DNA of 17,065 nt from Caryophanales bacterium UBA3210. Lineage in GTDB: Bacteria > Bacillota_I > Bacilli_A > RFN20 > CAG-449. The notes beneath the pieces are model-generated. The model did no database searches and had not been told where the DNA came from. It was given only the letters and a program-made list of their open reading frames with translations. The DNA lies in contig DEWM01000065.1 in NCBI GenBank assembly GCA_002363635.1, positions 1 to 17,065 of the forward strand, in the 5' to 3' direction. Below, piece by piece: positions 1 to 6,704 of the stretch (positions are counted from its first letter, which is position 1; every line of letters starts with the position of its first letter). The translations under genes and the position numbers were made by a program.

Positions 1-438
1 TTTCATTATCTCCTCTAAGCTATATGCCTTATGGCATTTTTCACAATAATTTCTATAAATAGAACCATGTAATTCTATCACATTACTAGAACCTGCTATT
101 TGATGAAGACCATCTATATTTTGAGTAATGACAGTTAATTTATGAGGATATTTATGTTCATATTCTGCTAAAGCAATATGAGCAAGATTAGGTTTAGCGT
201 CTAAATGAACCATGCTCGATTTATAAAACTTAAAGAAATTAGAAGGATTAAATTCATAATAAGTATGAGATAACATCTCTTCATAGCTTACTCCATATTC
301 GCTTTTTAATTTATATAAGCCGTCTTTTCCTCTAAAGTCAGGAATGCCTGAAGCAGTTGAAATACCTGCTCCACCAAAAAAGACAATTTTTTTACTATTT
401 TTAACGATTTCACGTACATCTTCAATTTGTGTATTCAT
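1..438 (-). CDS. Sir2-family NAD-dependent protein deacylase (3' end outside window)
   Basis: Sirtuins remove acetyl or other acyl groups from lysines, consuming NAD+ and releasing nicotinamide. The 146 visible residues hold the N-terminal half of the catalytic core: the NAD-binding GAGIS signature at residues 23-27 followed by GIPDFRG (31-37), TQNIDGLH (105-112), the HG pair with the expected catalytic His124, and the first zinc-ribbon pair Cys132/Cys135 (CEKC). The ATG at 438 is preceded by a clear GGAGG at about 443-447. The frame runs off the left edge, so the second zinc pair and C-terminal Rossmann half are not seen. The pdp terminator lies directly upstream, leaving no room for a promoter in the gap. 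Family membership is very sure; acyl specificity cannot be told. Confidence 0.93.
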   Translation of the reverse strand, partial: MNTQIEDVREIVKNSKKIVFFGGAGISTASGIPDFRGKDGLYKLKSEYGVSYEEMLSHTYYEFNPSNFFKFYKSSMVHLDAKPNLAHIALAEYEHKYPHKLTVITQNIDGLHQIAGSSNVIELHGSIYRNYCEKCHKAYSLEEIMK

Positions 439-450
439 AGTTCCTCCAAT

Positions 451-476
451 GAAAAAAGTCCAGTATATTACTGGAC
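451..476 (-). terminator. Intrinsic terminator of pdp, upstream of the sir2 start
   Basis: On the minus strand the arms GTCCAGTA and TACTGGAC (469-476 and 458-465) form a perfect 8-bp stem with a 3-nt loop, followed by six T (452-457). The pdp stop codon (468-470) lies in the loop and first bases of the hairpin. The hairpin ends just before the sir2 ribosome binding site. Confidence 0.85.
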
Positions 477-1769
477 AATTTCATAAATAATTGAATGAGT
501 TGTAACTTCTTTTTCTGATAACTTAAATGATTCTTCAATTTCTTTTAAGATATCTTCAAACTTTTCAACATTAGTGTAGACTGTGCATAATAAATCACCT
601 TTAGCAACTTTATCTCCAACCTTCTTAGCAAGGATAATACCTGCTGTTGGATCAATTACATCTTCTTTAGTTGCTCTACCTGCACCAAGTTTCATTGCAG
701 CTTCACCAATTTCAAGTGCGTTAATTTCACTAACAAAACCATCTCTTGATGATCTTACTTCAACAATGTTCTTTGATACTGGAAAAAGTTCTGGATGATA
801 AATATATTCTTTATTACCGCCTTGAGCTTCTACCATTGCTGCTAACTTATCAAGACCTTCTTTTGATTCAATCTTTTCTGTAATTAATTTAACGCCTTCT
901 TCAAATGTAGAAACACGTTTTGCTTGTAATAACATAGTTGCACCAGCTTTTGTGCATAATTCGACTAAATCTGCAGGTCCTTGTCCATTTAAAGTTGCAA
1001 TAGCTTCTTTAACTTCTAAGTTATTACCAATTGCAAGACCTAAAGGTTCATTCATATCAGTTAAAATTGCTCTAGTATCTCTATGTAATTCATCACCAAT
1101 ATCAACCATAGTACGTGCAAGAACTCTAGCGTTATCTAAAGTTTTCATAAATGCACCAGAACCAAATTTAACATCAAGTAAAATAGTATCTGAGCCAGAT
1201 GCTAATTTTTTAGACATAATAGATGAAGCAATTAAAGGAATTGATTCGACAGTTCCAGTAACATCTCTTAATGCATATAATTTTTTATCTGCAGGAACAA
1301 GTTCTCCTGTTTGGCCAATAATTGCAATACCAATATCATTTACCTGTTTAATAAATCTATCTCTTTCAATAGCAATTGATGTACCAGGGATTGATTCAAT
1401 CTTATCTAATGTACCACCTGTATGACCAAGTCCTCTACCAGACATTTTTGCAAGTTTAACTCCACATGCAGCAACTAATGGACCAAGAACTAAAGAAGTC
1501 TTGTCACCGACACCACCAGTTGAGTGTTTATCAACTTTAACCCCTGCAATTGAAGATAAATCAATTGTTTCTCCAGAGTGTAACATCTCATCAGTTAAAA
1601 TACCGATTTCTTTTTTGTTCATTCCTTTGAATAATACTGCCATAGTAAATGCAGATGCTTGATAATCAGGAATTGAACCTTCTGTATAACCTTTAACGAA
1701 GAAATGAATTTCATCTCTTGTTAATTCTTTTCCCTCTCTTTTTTTGATAATGATATCAACCATTCTCAT
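468..1769 (-). CDS. pdp: Pyrimidine-nucleoside phosphorylase
   Basis: Catalyses reversible phosphorolysis of uridine, deoxyuridine and thymidine to base plus (deoxy)ribose-1-phosphate in cytoplasmic pyrimidine salvage. At 433 residues it is the family's usual length and starts like Bacillus Pdp (MRMVDII). Visible signatures are the phosphate-binding KHSTGGVGDKTSL (81-93), SGRGLGHTGGTLDKIE (110-125) and ALRDVTGTVESIPLIASSI, plus the C-terminal barrel-sandwich part with LGAGRATKEDVIDPTAGI. KHSTGGVGD with this N-terminus favours the broad-specificity Pdp over DeoA. GGGAGG precedes the ATG at 1769; a second in-frame ATG lies two codons inside. It is a single-gene unit with its own extended -10 promoter and terminator. 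No ribokinase, deoxyribose aldolase or nucleoside transporter gene is adjacent. Confidence 0.95.
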   Translation of the reverse strand: MRMVDIIIKKREGKELTRDEIHFFVKGYTEGSIPDYQASAFTMAVLFKGMNKKEIGILTDEMLHSGETIDLSSIAGVKVDKHSTGGVGDKTSLVLGPLVAACGVKLAKMSGRGLGHTGGTLDKIESIPGTSIAIERDRFIKQVNDIGIAIIGQTGELVPADKKLYALRDVTGTVESIPLIASSIMSKKLASGSDTILLDVKFGSGAFMKTLDNARVLARTMVDIGDELHRDTRAILTDMNEPLGLAIGNNLEVKEAIATLNGQGPADLVELCTKAGATMLLQAKRVSTFEEGVKLITEKIESKEGLDKLAAMVEAQGGNKEYIYHPELFPVSKNIVEVRSSRDGFVSEINALEIGEAAMKLGAGRATKEDVIDPTAGIILAKKVGDKVAKGDLLCTVYTNVEKFEDILKEIEESFKLSEKEVTTHSIIYEIVQ

Positions 1770-1807
1770 ATAAATATTTCCTCCCTTTTTTAAAAAAGAT
1801 ACCTAAT

Positions 1808-1816
1808 ATTATAACA
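1808..1816 (-). promoter_or_regulatory. Extended -10 promoter of pdp
   Basis: On the minus strand TG-T-TATAAT (1816-1808) is a perfect extended -10 element. The -35 region is T-rich with no good hexamer, which fits an extended -10 promoter. Predicted transcription start is near 1801, giving a leader of about 30 nt that contains GGGAGG. Confidence 0.7.
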
Positions 1817-1827
1817 CAATAAAAATA

Positions 1828-1856
1828 TAAGAAAAGATGGTATTTTTATACCATCT
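1828..1856 (-). terminator. Intrinsic terminator of the LemA operon
   Basis: On the minus strand GATGGTAT (1855-1848), loop AAAA and ATACCATC (1843-1836) make a perfect 8-bp stem followed by TTTTCTT. It lies 25 nt after the lemA-like stop codon. The T-tract is short, so termination may be partial. Confidence 0.7.
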
Positions 1857-1880
1857 CTTGATAGGCCAATTAGTTTAGAA

Positions 1881-2567
1881 CTAGAAGAATTTCCCTCTTG
1901 CTTGTTCCTTAATTTCCTTTGTTGTTGAGAAAGGAATTCTTGTGTGATAACCAGCTTTTGCTGCGACAATTCTATATGCAGGCCAGACGAAGATCATCTT
2001 GTTCCAAGTTGCAACTCTGTCGTTGTATTGTTCTCTTGCTGCAGTAATTTGAGCTTGAGTAACTTGGTTTTCTTTCATAGCTTTTAAAATTGAAGCATGT
2101 GATTGTAAATCTGGATAGTTTTCTAAAGCAACATTAATCTTATGTGCAACGTTTTCAATAGCAGCATTTGCTTCATTACGTGCTTCATCTGCACCTTCAG
2201 AAGCAGGATTAATTCCACTTCTATATGCTGCAATCTTTGCAAATGTTTCTTTATCTAAATCGATAGCTTTATCAAGTAAGCCAACCATATTTTGGAGTCT
2301 CATAACTCTTTCTTCCATCATATTATCGATTGTAGAAGCATCTGAGTTGATTTGTTGTTCGATTTGTTCTAAATAAGTTTTAGCGTGCATTTTCTTAACT
2401 GCGAAGATGATTCCTGGAATAATGCCAAGTACCCATAATGCAATTTCAAAAATATAGGATCCTGCTCCAATTGTTGGAGTCTTTCTTTTGTTGATGACGT
2501 GAGTATCTTGACCTTCAGATACTGTTGATTCATCTAATTCATCTAATTGTTCTTCTTTTCTTGCCAT
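1881..2567 (-). CDS. LemA family membrane protein
   Basis: A 228-residue protein with a charged N-terminal stretch of about 35 residues, one hydrophobic segment at about 36-57 (with IALWVLGIIPGIIFAV), then a long helical domain. The C-terminal half carries the LemA signature: ENYPDLQSHASILKAMKEN, TAAREQYNDRVATWN and a terminal aromatic/Pro segment (FVWPAYRIVA). LemA proteins are single-pass membrane proteins with an antiparallel helical bundle; their biochemical role is not established. Most family members begin almost directly with the membrane helix, so the acidic N-terminal extension (residues 1-25) is unusual. The ATG at 2567 follows AAAGGAG, which overlaps the last codons of the upstream gene (5-nt gap). 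This indicates translational coupling with the MAG1210-like protein. Confidence 0.88.
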   Translation of the reverse strand: MARKEEQLDELDESTVSEGQDTHVINKRKTPTIGAGSYIFEIALWVLGIIPGIIFAVKKMHAKTYLEQIEQQINSDASTIDNMMEERVMRLQNMVGLLDKAIDLDKETFAKIAAYRSGINPASEGADEARNEANAAIENVAHKINVALENYPDLQSHASILKAMKENQVTQAQITAAREQYNDRVATWNKMIFVWPAYRIVAAKAGYHTRIPFSTTKEIKEQARGKFF

Positions 2568-2572
2568 AAATC

Positions 2573-4402
2573 CTATTCTCCTTTCTTGTTTTCAAAATAG
2601 TTTTTTATTTCCTCAGACTTACCTTCATAAGCTTTTGATGAAGGGATAAATCCGAATAGGCCGTTTCTTACTACTGCATTTGAAACAAAGTTTTTAATAA
2701 AATTACCTGCTGTTTCATTTGAAGATAGTTTTTCTCTAAAGGACTTTTCATCAGTATTGAAATTCATAACTGCGAATGGAGTAACTTTAGTTCTAGGTTC
2801 GTAATCAATATATTTAACTACGATTGTGTGCATTCTACCATCTCTACCCATTTTAGTAAAGGTTTGGCTTCTTGGGATAGCTTCATAATAATAAGCGTTA
2901 ACTTCAATTTCATCGATGTCGTCATCTTTCTTGATGAGTTTAGTTTTTAAAATTGCGCTTGTAGAGCAATCGGAATTAACGAATAACTTATAATCAAGTT
3001 CATTAATAAGTGATTCAGTTTCTTCTGGAGTAACGTTTCTTAATTTTTGAAGTACACCTTTGAAGATATATTCATCAGGTTCATATTCTTGATAATCAGG
3101 AATTGCCATTACAGGGGCTAAATCAAAATATATACCTTTGAAATACTCATTTTCATAATTTAAGAATTTCTGCTTACATCTCTTATAGTCATAATCATAG
3201 AAATCTTCAGGTTTTGCAAAATAATTAAATCTATTAGAATGAGTAGAAGATATCTTATTAATCATTCCTTCTTTAATAAAGTGGAAATCATCTCCATAGT
3301 TATCATCATCCATTAATAATGAAACCATGTTCTTTCGTGCAAGAGGAGTAAATAACATACGGAATTCAACTTCATCAGTACGATTTGTCGCTTCAAATAA
3401 AGCTTCAAATTTTTCATCACCCATAAGAGTAAAATTACCGCCATTTCTTGTTGATTTAATTTCTTTTTTTCTTAATTCTTTTGCTTTCTTTGCAACGTAT
3501 TTTTCAGTTTGCTTCTCATTCATTGCATCAACATCTTTACTGTATCTAGTAAAGTGAAGTTTAGGAGCAAACTCATTTCCATAATACATAGTTGTGTAAT
3601 ACCAGTATCTAGGAGCAGGACGAACTACTTCGGCATATAAAGTATCAGTATGAACACTTACTCTACCTTTAGAATCTCTTGTAGTCCAAGTATAAGTAGT
3701 AGAACCTGTATAAGTCTTATCAAACAATGCTGTGTTATAAGTTTTTGCAAGTAAGAAAGGTGAATTACCTAAGGTTCCAGATAATACATCATATACTGAA
3801 GTATCAATATCAACAAAATCTTTCATTCCATATTTTGAATGCAATAATTCATATTTCTTTAAATCAAAGATTTGATCTACTTCAAATGCTTCTTGAATCA
3901 TCTTAGAAATATCTGCGCCCATATTATATCTAAACAAATTATTTAATGGAGCCATATTATCCCAGCATGCTTTTAATGCTACGTTAGTTTCTTCTAAAGC
4001 TTTCTTATAAGTTTCATCTCTTGCTTTAATTTTTTTATTAAGAATAGTAGGAATTAAGATAATACCAGTTAGAGCTAAAGCAAATAATAATATTGAAACT
4101 ATAATTTTCCACATTTCAGGTTCACTTAGAAACAATAAAAATAATCCAACAACTATAAATAAAATGCTAAATATAATTAATGCAGTTCTAATACCTTTTA
4201 AACCATTAAGTTTATTACCTAGTCCATCTGAAATAACTTTTTTTTCGTTATATTTTTTTACTAAGCTAGCATTTTCTTCTTCATCTACTTTTGCCTGATC
4301 ACTTAGCTTTTCGAAATACTCTTCTGCAGCGTCGTTAAAATCAGTTTTAAACATCATATTATATTCTTTTAAAGGATCAAGAATTAATTCTGTATTTGCC
4401 AC
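2573..4402 (-). CDS. MAG1210-like membrane protein, LemA partner
   Basis: A 609-residue protein of unknown function. It has an N-terminal helical segment likely to form a coiled coil (about 22-68), two adjacent membrane helices (about 72-92 and 98-120) with a short outside loop, a second basic helical stretch (about 122-150), and a large soluble domain. Features such as SPFLLAKTYN, YYGNEFAPKLHF, EFRMLFTPLARKNM and FDLAPVMAIPDYQ resemble the MAG1210 family that sits beside LemA in Mollicutes; the assignment is from recall, not a search. Topology suggests the soluble part is cytoplasmic. Translation starts at GTG (4400-4402), supported by GGAGGAGAT eight bases upstream; no ATG fits. First gene of a two-gene operon with lemA, with its own promoter overlapped by a 21-bp palindrome. 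Confidence 0.75.
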   Translation of the reverse strand: MANTELILDPLKEYNMMFKTDFNDAAEEYFEKLSDQAKVDEEENASLVKKYNEKKVISDGLGNKLNGLKGIRTALIIFSILFIVVGLFLLFLSEPEMWKIIVSILLFALALTGIILIPTILNKKIKARDETYKKALEETNVALKACWDNMAPLNNLFRYNMGADISKMIQEAFEVDQIFDLKKYELLHSKYGMKDFVDIDTSVYDVLSGTLGNSPFLLAKTYNTALFDKTYTGSTTYTWTTRDSKGRVSVHTDTLYAEVVRPAPRYWYYTTMYYGNEFAPKLHFTRYSKDVDAMNEKQTEKYVAKKAKELRKKEIKSTRNGGNFTLMGDEKFEALFEATNRTDEVEFRMLFTPLARKNMVSLLMDDDNYGDDFHFIKEGMINKISSTHSNRFNYFAKPEDFYDYDYKRCKQKFLNYENEYFKGIYFDLAPVMAIPDYQEYEPDEYIFKGVLQKLRNVTPEETESLINELDYKLFVNSDCSTSAILKTKLIKKDDDIDEIEVNAYYYEAIPRSQTFTKMGRDGRMHTIVVKYIDYEPRTKVTPFAVMNFNTDEKSFREKLSSNETAGNFIKNFVSNAVVRNGLFGFIPSSKAYEGKSEEIKNYFENKKGE

Positions 4403-4430
4403 AATTATCTCCTCCTTTCAATTAATTTTT

Positions 4431-4461
4431 ATTATACATTATATTCATTAGTAATGAATAT
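4431..4461 (-). promoter_or_regulatory. Promoter of the MAG1210-like/LemA operon with operator-like palindrome
   Basis: On the minus strand TATAAT (4436-4431) is a consensus -10, 29 bases before the GTG start. The best -35 is weak (TTCATT at a 16-bp spacing). A perfect inverted repeat at 4441-4461 (arms ATATTCATTA and TAATGAATAT around one central base) covers both the -35 and the spacer. The promoter is visible; an operator role is inferred from its position. Confidence 0.55.
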
Positions 4462-4525
4462 CATTTTTAATATTTGTAAGGTATGTTAATTAAATTATCA
4501 CACTTTTCAAAAGTTTAATAATTTA

Positions 4526-5113
4526 TTATTCATAGATAAAATCTTTTACTAGAACATCATCTTTAGTATAAAGTTTACCTTCTTTTGTATAGAAATTTTC
4601 ATTACTTGAATCAAGATTAAAATAGAATACATATCTTGAAACATAGTCAGTTGTCTTATCATCTTTTTTATATTCTGCAACCTCAATATTTGTATCTACA
4701 TATTTAACAGTTTTTAAATACTTAGGTAATGTAACGAACAATTTATAGTTATTTAATATTATTTCATCTCCAAGAAAAGATTTATTTTCATACAAATATT
4801 TTTCACTAGTTGAATAATAGCTATCAGCATCAGGATATAATTCTTGCAAATTGCTTGACGCTCTAAAAGGAGAAGGAACACCTCTTCCAAAATATCCTCC
4901 TAATGTTGTTACATAACATCCATTTATTTCACTAGGAATAACATATTCAGTTTTATCCTTATCAAAAGTTATATTTGCAACGAAAGCATCTTTTTTTGCA
5001 GTATTATAGCCTATATCAATATCCCCTGTTTCCAATTGATAAAATAAGGAGCATGAAGTTAAAGGTAATATACAACTTAACAATGCTAAACAAGAAACAA
5101 TTCTCTTTTTCAT
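4526..5113 (-). CDS. Small surface lipoprotein with BspA-like leucine-rich repeat segments
   Basis: A 195-residue secreted protein. The N-terminus is a type II signal peptide: KKR, a hydrophobic core, then lipobox L18-T19-S20 with Cys21 as the expected lipidated residue. The mature part has two stretches typical of BspA-type (LRR_5) repeats: IPSEINGCYVTTLGGYFG (about 59-76) and NENFYTKEGKLYTKDDVLV (171-189), with LPKYLKTVKYV between them. A full BspA protein has many such repeats, so this is a minimal or degenerate member. It should be anchored on the outer face of the membrane; the ligand is unknown. The ATG at 5113 follows a G-rich GGGGGTGG site and a strong promoter. No clear intrinsic terminator follows, so some read-through into the LemA operon is possible. 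Confidence 0.65.
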   Translation of the reverse strand: MKKRIVSCLALLSCILPLTSCSLFYQLETGDIDIGYNTAKKDAFVANITFDKDKTEYVIPSEINGCYVTTLGGYFGRGVPSPFRASSNLQELYPDADSYYSTSEKYLYENKSFLGDEIILNNYKLFVTLPKYLKTVKYVDTNIEVAEYKKDDKTTDYVSRYVFYFNLDSSNENFYTKEGKLYTKDDVLVKDFIYE

Positions 5114-5138
5114 AATCCACCCCCAAATGTGTACACTT

Positions 5139-5167
5139 ATTATATATTGCTACTATACATATGTTAA
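5139..5167 (-). promoter_or_regulatory. SigA-type promoter of the lipoprotein gene
   Basis: On the minus strand TTAACA (5167-5162) and TATAAT (5144-5139) are separated by exactly 17 bp. This is the best conventional two-element promoter in the window. Predicted start is near 5132, giving a leader of about 19 nt. Confidence 0.8.
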
Positions 5168-5186
5168 ATATTTATAGCAAGGAAAC

Positions 5187-5214
5187 GAAAAAAGTATCCG
5201 TATAAACGAATACT
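5187..5214 (-). terminator. Intrinsic terminator of the antiporter gene
   Basis: On the minus strand AGTATTCGT (5214-5206) pairs with ACGGATACT (5201-5193), nine pairs including one G-U, with a 4-nt loop and a run of six T. It starts 8 nt after the stop codon. Confidence 0.85.
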
Positions 5215-5222
5215 CTTAATGA

Positions 5223-6599
5223 TTAATTTTTATTTGAATTATCTACTTCATTTTTGACGTCTTGAGGATAATCTTCATATTGCTGAGAAGCAATAGAATC
5301 TTCTACTAAATCTCTTACGCCAGGTTCTTTTTGTTTATTTAAAATTTTAAGTAAGATAGGTGAAACTAAAGATGTAAATAAGATTAACATAACAACGAAT
5401 GTTGAAATTGATGGATTAATGATATTAGCGTCTACACCTTTTTGCATACAGACAAGTGCAACTTCCGCTCTAACCATCATACCTACACCAATAGATGCTG
5501 ATTCTTTCCAAGTAAAGCCACAAAGTTTTGCAGTTAATCCACATCCAAGTAACTTACCAATAACGCCCATTAAGACAAATAAAATACCAAAGACTAAAAA
5601 TGATGTATCAATTGCTTTAAACTGCATTCCAATACCAATATTTGCAAAGAAAATTGGAGCGAAAAAGAATCCACTAAAGATATCAGTTCTTCTATCAATA
5701 TATTTCTTATCGTAGTTATTAGATAGAATTAAGCCTGCTAAGAAAGCTCCTGTAATATCAGCAACTCCGAATACTTCTTCTGCAAACCAAGCATAAACGA
5801 AACATATTGCGAATGAATAAATAGGAATTCTTCTATGGTGATCATATTTTTTAGCAAAGTAGTTCATTAATTTTGAAATACCTAAGCCGACACTTACGAA
5901 GACAATAAAGTATAATGCAATTGAAATAACACTACCTAATGTTTCATCTACTCCCCATGAAGATAATAAACCAATAACACCTGTTGAAGAATTTGATGCA
6001 CCATCTAAGCCAAGAACTAATGATAAGACAACTACACCGATAATATCATCAAGGATAGCAGCAGAAACGACACATGTTCCCATTTCTGAATCTAATTTAC
6101 CAAGTTCTTTTAATGTTGCAACAGTTACTGAAACTGATGTAGCAGTTAAAATACATCCATAGAATAATGCTTCTTTATAATTTGTAGCAATGTGAGCAAA
6201 TCCACCAAAGCATAATACCGCCATTAAGAAACCAAGTCCCATAGGAACAATAACACCTGATAGAGTAATAAATAAACTCTTAACTCCAGTAGCTTTTACT
6301 TTTTTTAAATCAGTACCTATACCCGCACTGAACATAATAAGAATTACGCCAATTTTTGCAATGAATGAAAGACCTTCTTGAGATGATTCATTAAAGACTT
6401 GTTGGTTTGGAATAAATTTAATTAAGGATAATAATATTCCTGCAACTAAATAACCAATAACTTGTGGTAAGCCAATTTTTTGACAACCGATTGATAAAGT
6501 TTTACAAACAACTAAGATTAATGCAATTGGTAGTAGCACTGAAACAAAGTTAATTTTTTCTGTAGCAGCTTCTGCTAAAAACATAAATGAACTAGCCAT
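5223..6599 (-). CDS. CPA2-family cation/proton antiporter
   Basis: A Kef/Nap-type membrane antiporter exchanging Na+ or K+ for H+, important for pH and ion balance. From the ATG at 6599 it has 458 residues and about 12 hydrophobic segments. Diagnostic parts are QVIGYLVAGILL (46-57), MFSAGIGTDL (89-98), TATSVSVTVATLKELGKL (152-169), the twin aspartate pair in AAILDDIIGVVVLSL (Asp184-Asp185, the ion-binding site of CPA2 carriers) and TGAFLAGLILSN. There is no TrkA-N/RCK regulatory domain, only a short acidic cytoplasmic tail. A longer frame begins at 6653, but the ATG at 6599 is preferred: AAGGA lies just upstream, and the predicted promoter -35 sits at 6648-6653, inside the longer version. Divergent from rsmF, followed by a terminator. 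Ion specificity cannot be read. Confidence 0.88.
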   Translation of the reverse strand: MASSFMFLAEAATEKINFVSVLLPIALILVVCKTLSIGCQKIGLPQVIGYLVAGILLSLIKFIPNQQVFNESSQEGLSFIAKIGVILIMFSAGIGTDLKKVKATGVKSLFITLSGVIVPMGLGFLMAVLCFGGFAHIATNYKEALFYGCILTATSVSVTVATLKELGKLDSEMGTCVVSAAILDDIIGVVVLSLVLGLDGASNSSTGVIGLLSSWGVDETLGSVISIALYFIVFVSVGLGISKLMNYFAKKYDHHRRIPIYSFAICFVYAWFAEEVFGVADITGAFLAGLILSNNYDKKYIDRRTDIFSGFFFAPIFFANIGIGMQFKAIDTSFLVFGILFVLMGVIGKLLGCGLTAKLCGFTWKESASIGVGMMVRAEVALVCMQKGVDANIINPSISTFVVMLILFTSLVSPILLKILNKQKEPGVRDLVEDSIASQQYEDYPQDVKNEVDNSNKN

Positions 6600-6624
6600 A
6601 TATTCATTCCTTCTTTCCTCAAAT

Positions 6625-6653
6625 AGTCTACTCTCTAGCAATTTTATTTTCAA
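6625..6653 (-). promoter_or_regulatory. Predicted promoter of the antiporter gene
   Basis: On the minus strand TTGAAA (6653-6648) and TAGACT (6630-6625) are 17 bp apart. Both hexamers are imperfect, but spacing and location (26 bases before the preferred ATG) fit. An 18-bp palindrome lies 12 bp further upstream. Confidence 0.5.
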
Positions 6654-6664
6654 ACAATATTAAT

Positions 6665-6682
6665 ATATTTATTAATAAATAT
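6665..6682. repeat. Perfect 18-bp AT-rich palindrome between divergent genes
   Basis: ATATTTATT is followed directly by its reverse complement AATAAATAT. It covers the -35 region of the plus-strand rsmF promoter and lies upstream of the minus-strand antiporter promoter. It has no T-tract and sits between divergent genes, so it is not a terminator. A role as operator is inferred. Confidence 0.5.
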
Positions 6683-6687
6683 TGGTT

Positions 6688-6696
6688 TGTTATAAT
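6688..6696 (+). promoter_or_regulatory. Extended -10 promoter of rsmF, giving a leaderless mRNA
   Basis: TG-T-TATAAT (6688-6696) is a perfect extended -10. The usual 6-8 nt distance puts the start of transcription at about 6702-6704, next to the ATG at 6705. There is no ribosome binding site between them. Confidence 0.7.
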
Positions 6697-6704
6697 GTTT
6701 TTGT

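Noticed and set aside
952..1425. Plus-strand open frame of 157 codons inside pdp
   Set aside because: Antisense shadow of a highly conserved enzyme gene; composition typical of a reverse-frame translation and no ribosome binding site noted.
4498..4525. Short inverted repeat ACTTTT-G-AAAAGT after the lipoprotein gene as a terminator
   Set aside because: Very AT-rich stem, almost no loop and no T-tract; not convincing as an intrinsic terminator.
6600..6653. N-terminal extension of the antiporter (start at 6653)
   Set aside because: Eighteen charged residues before the membrane part, overlaps the predicted promoter, and a ribosome binding site fits the ATG at 6599.
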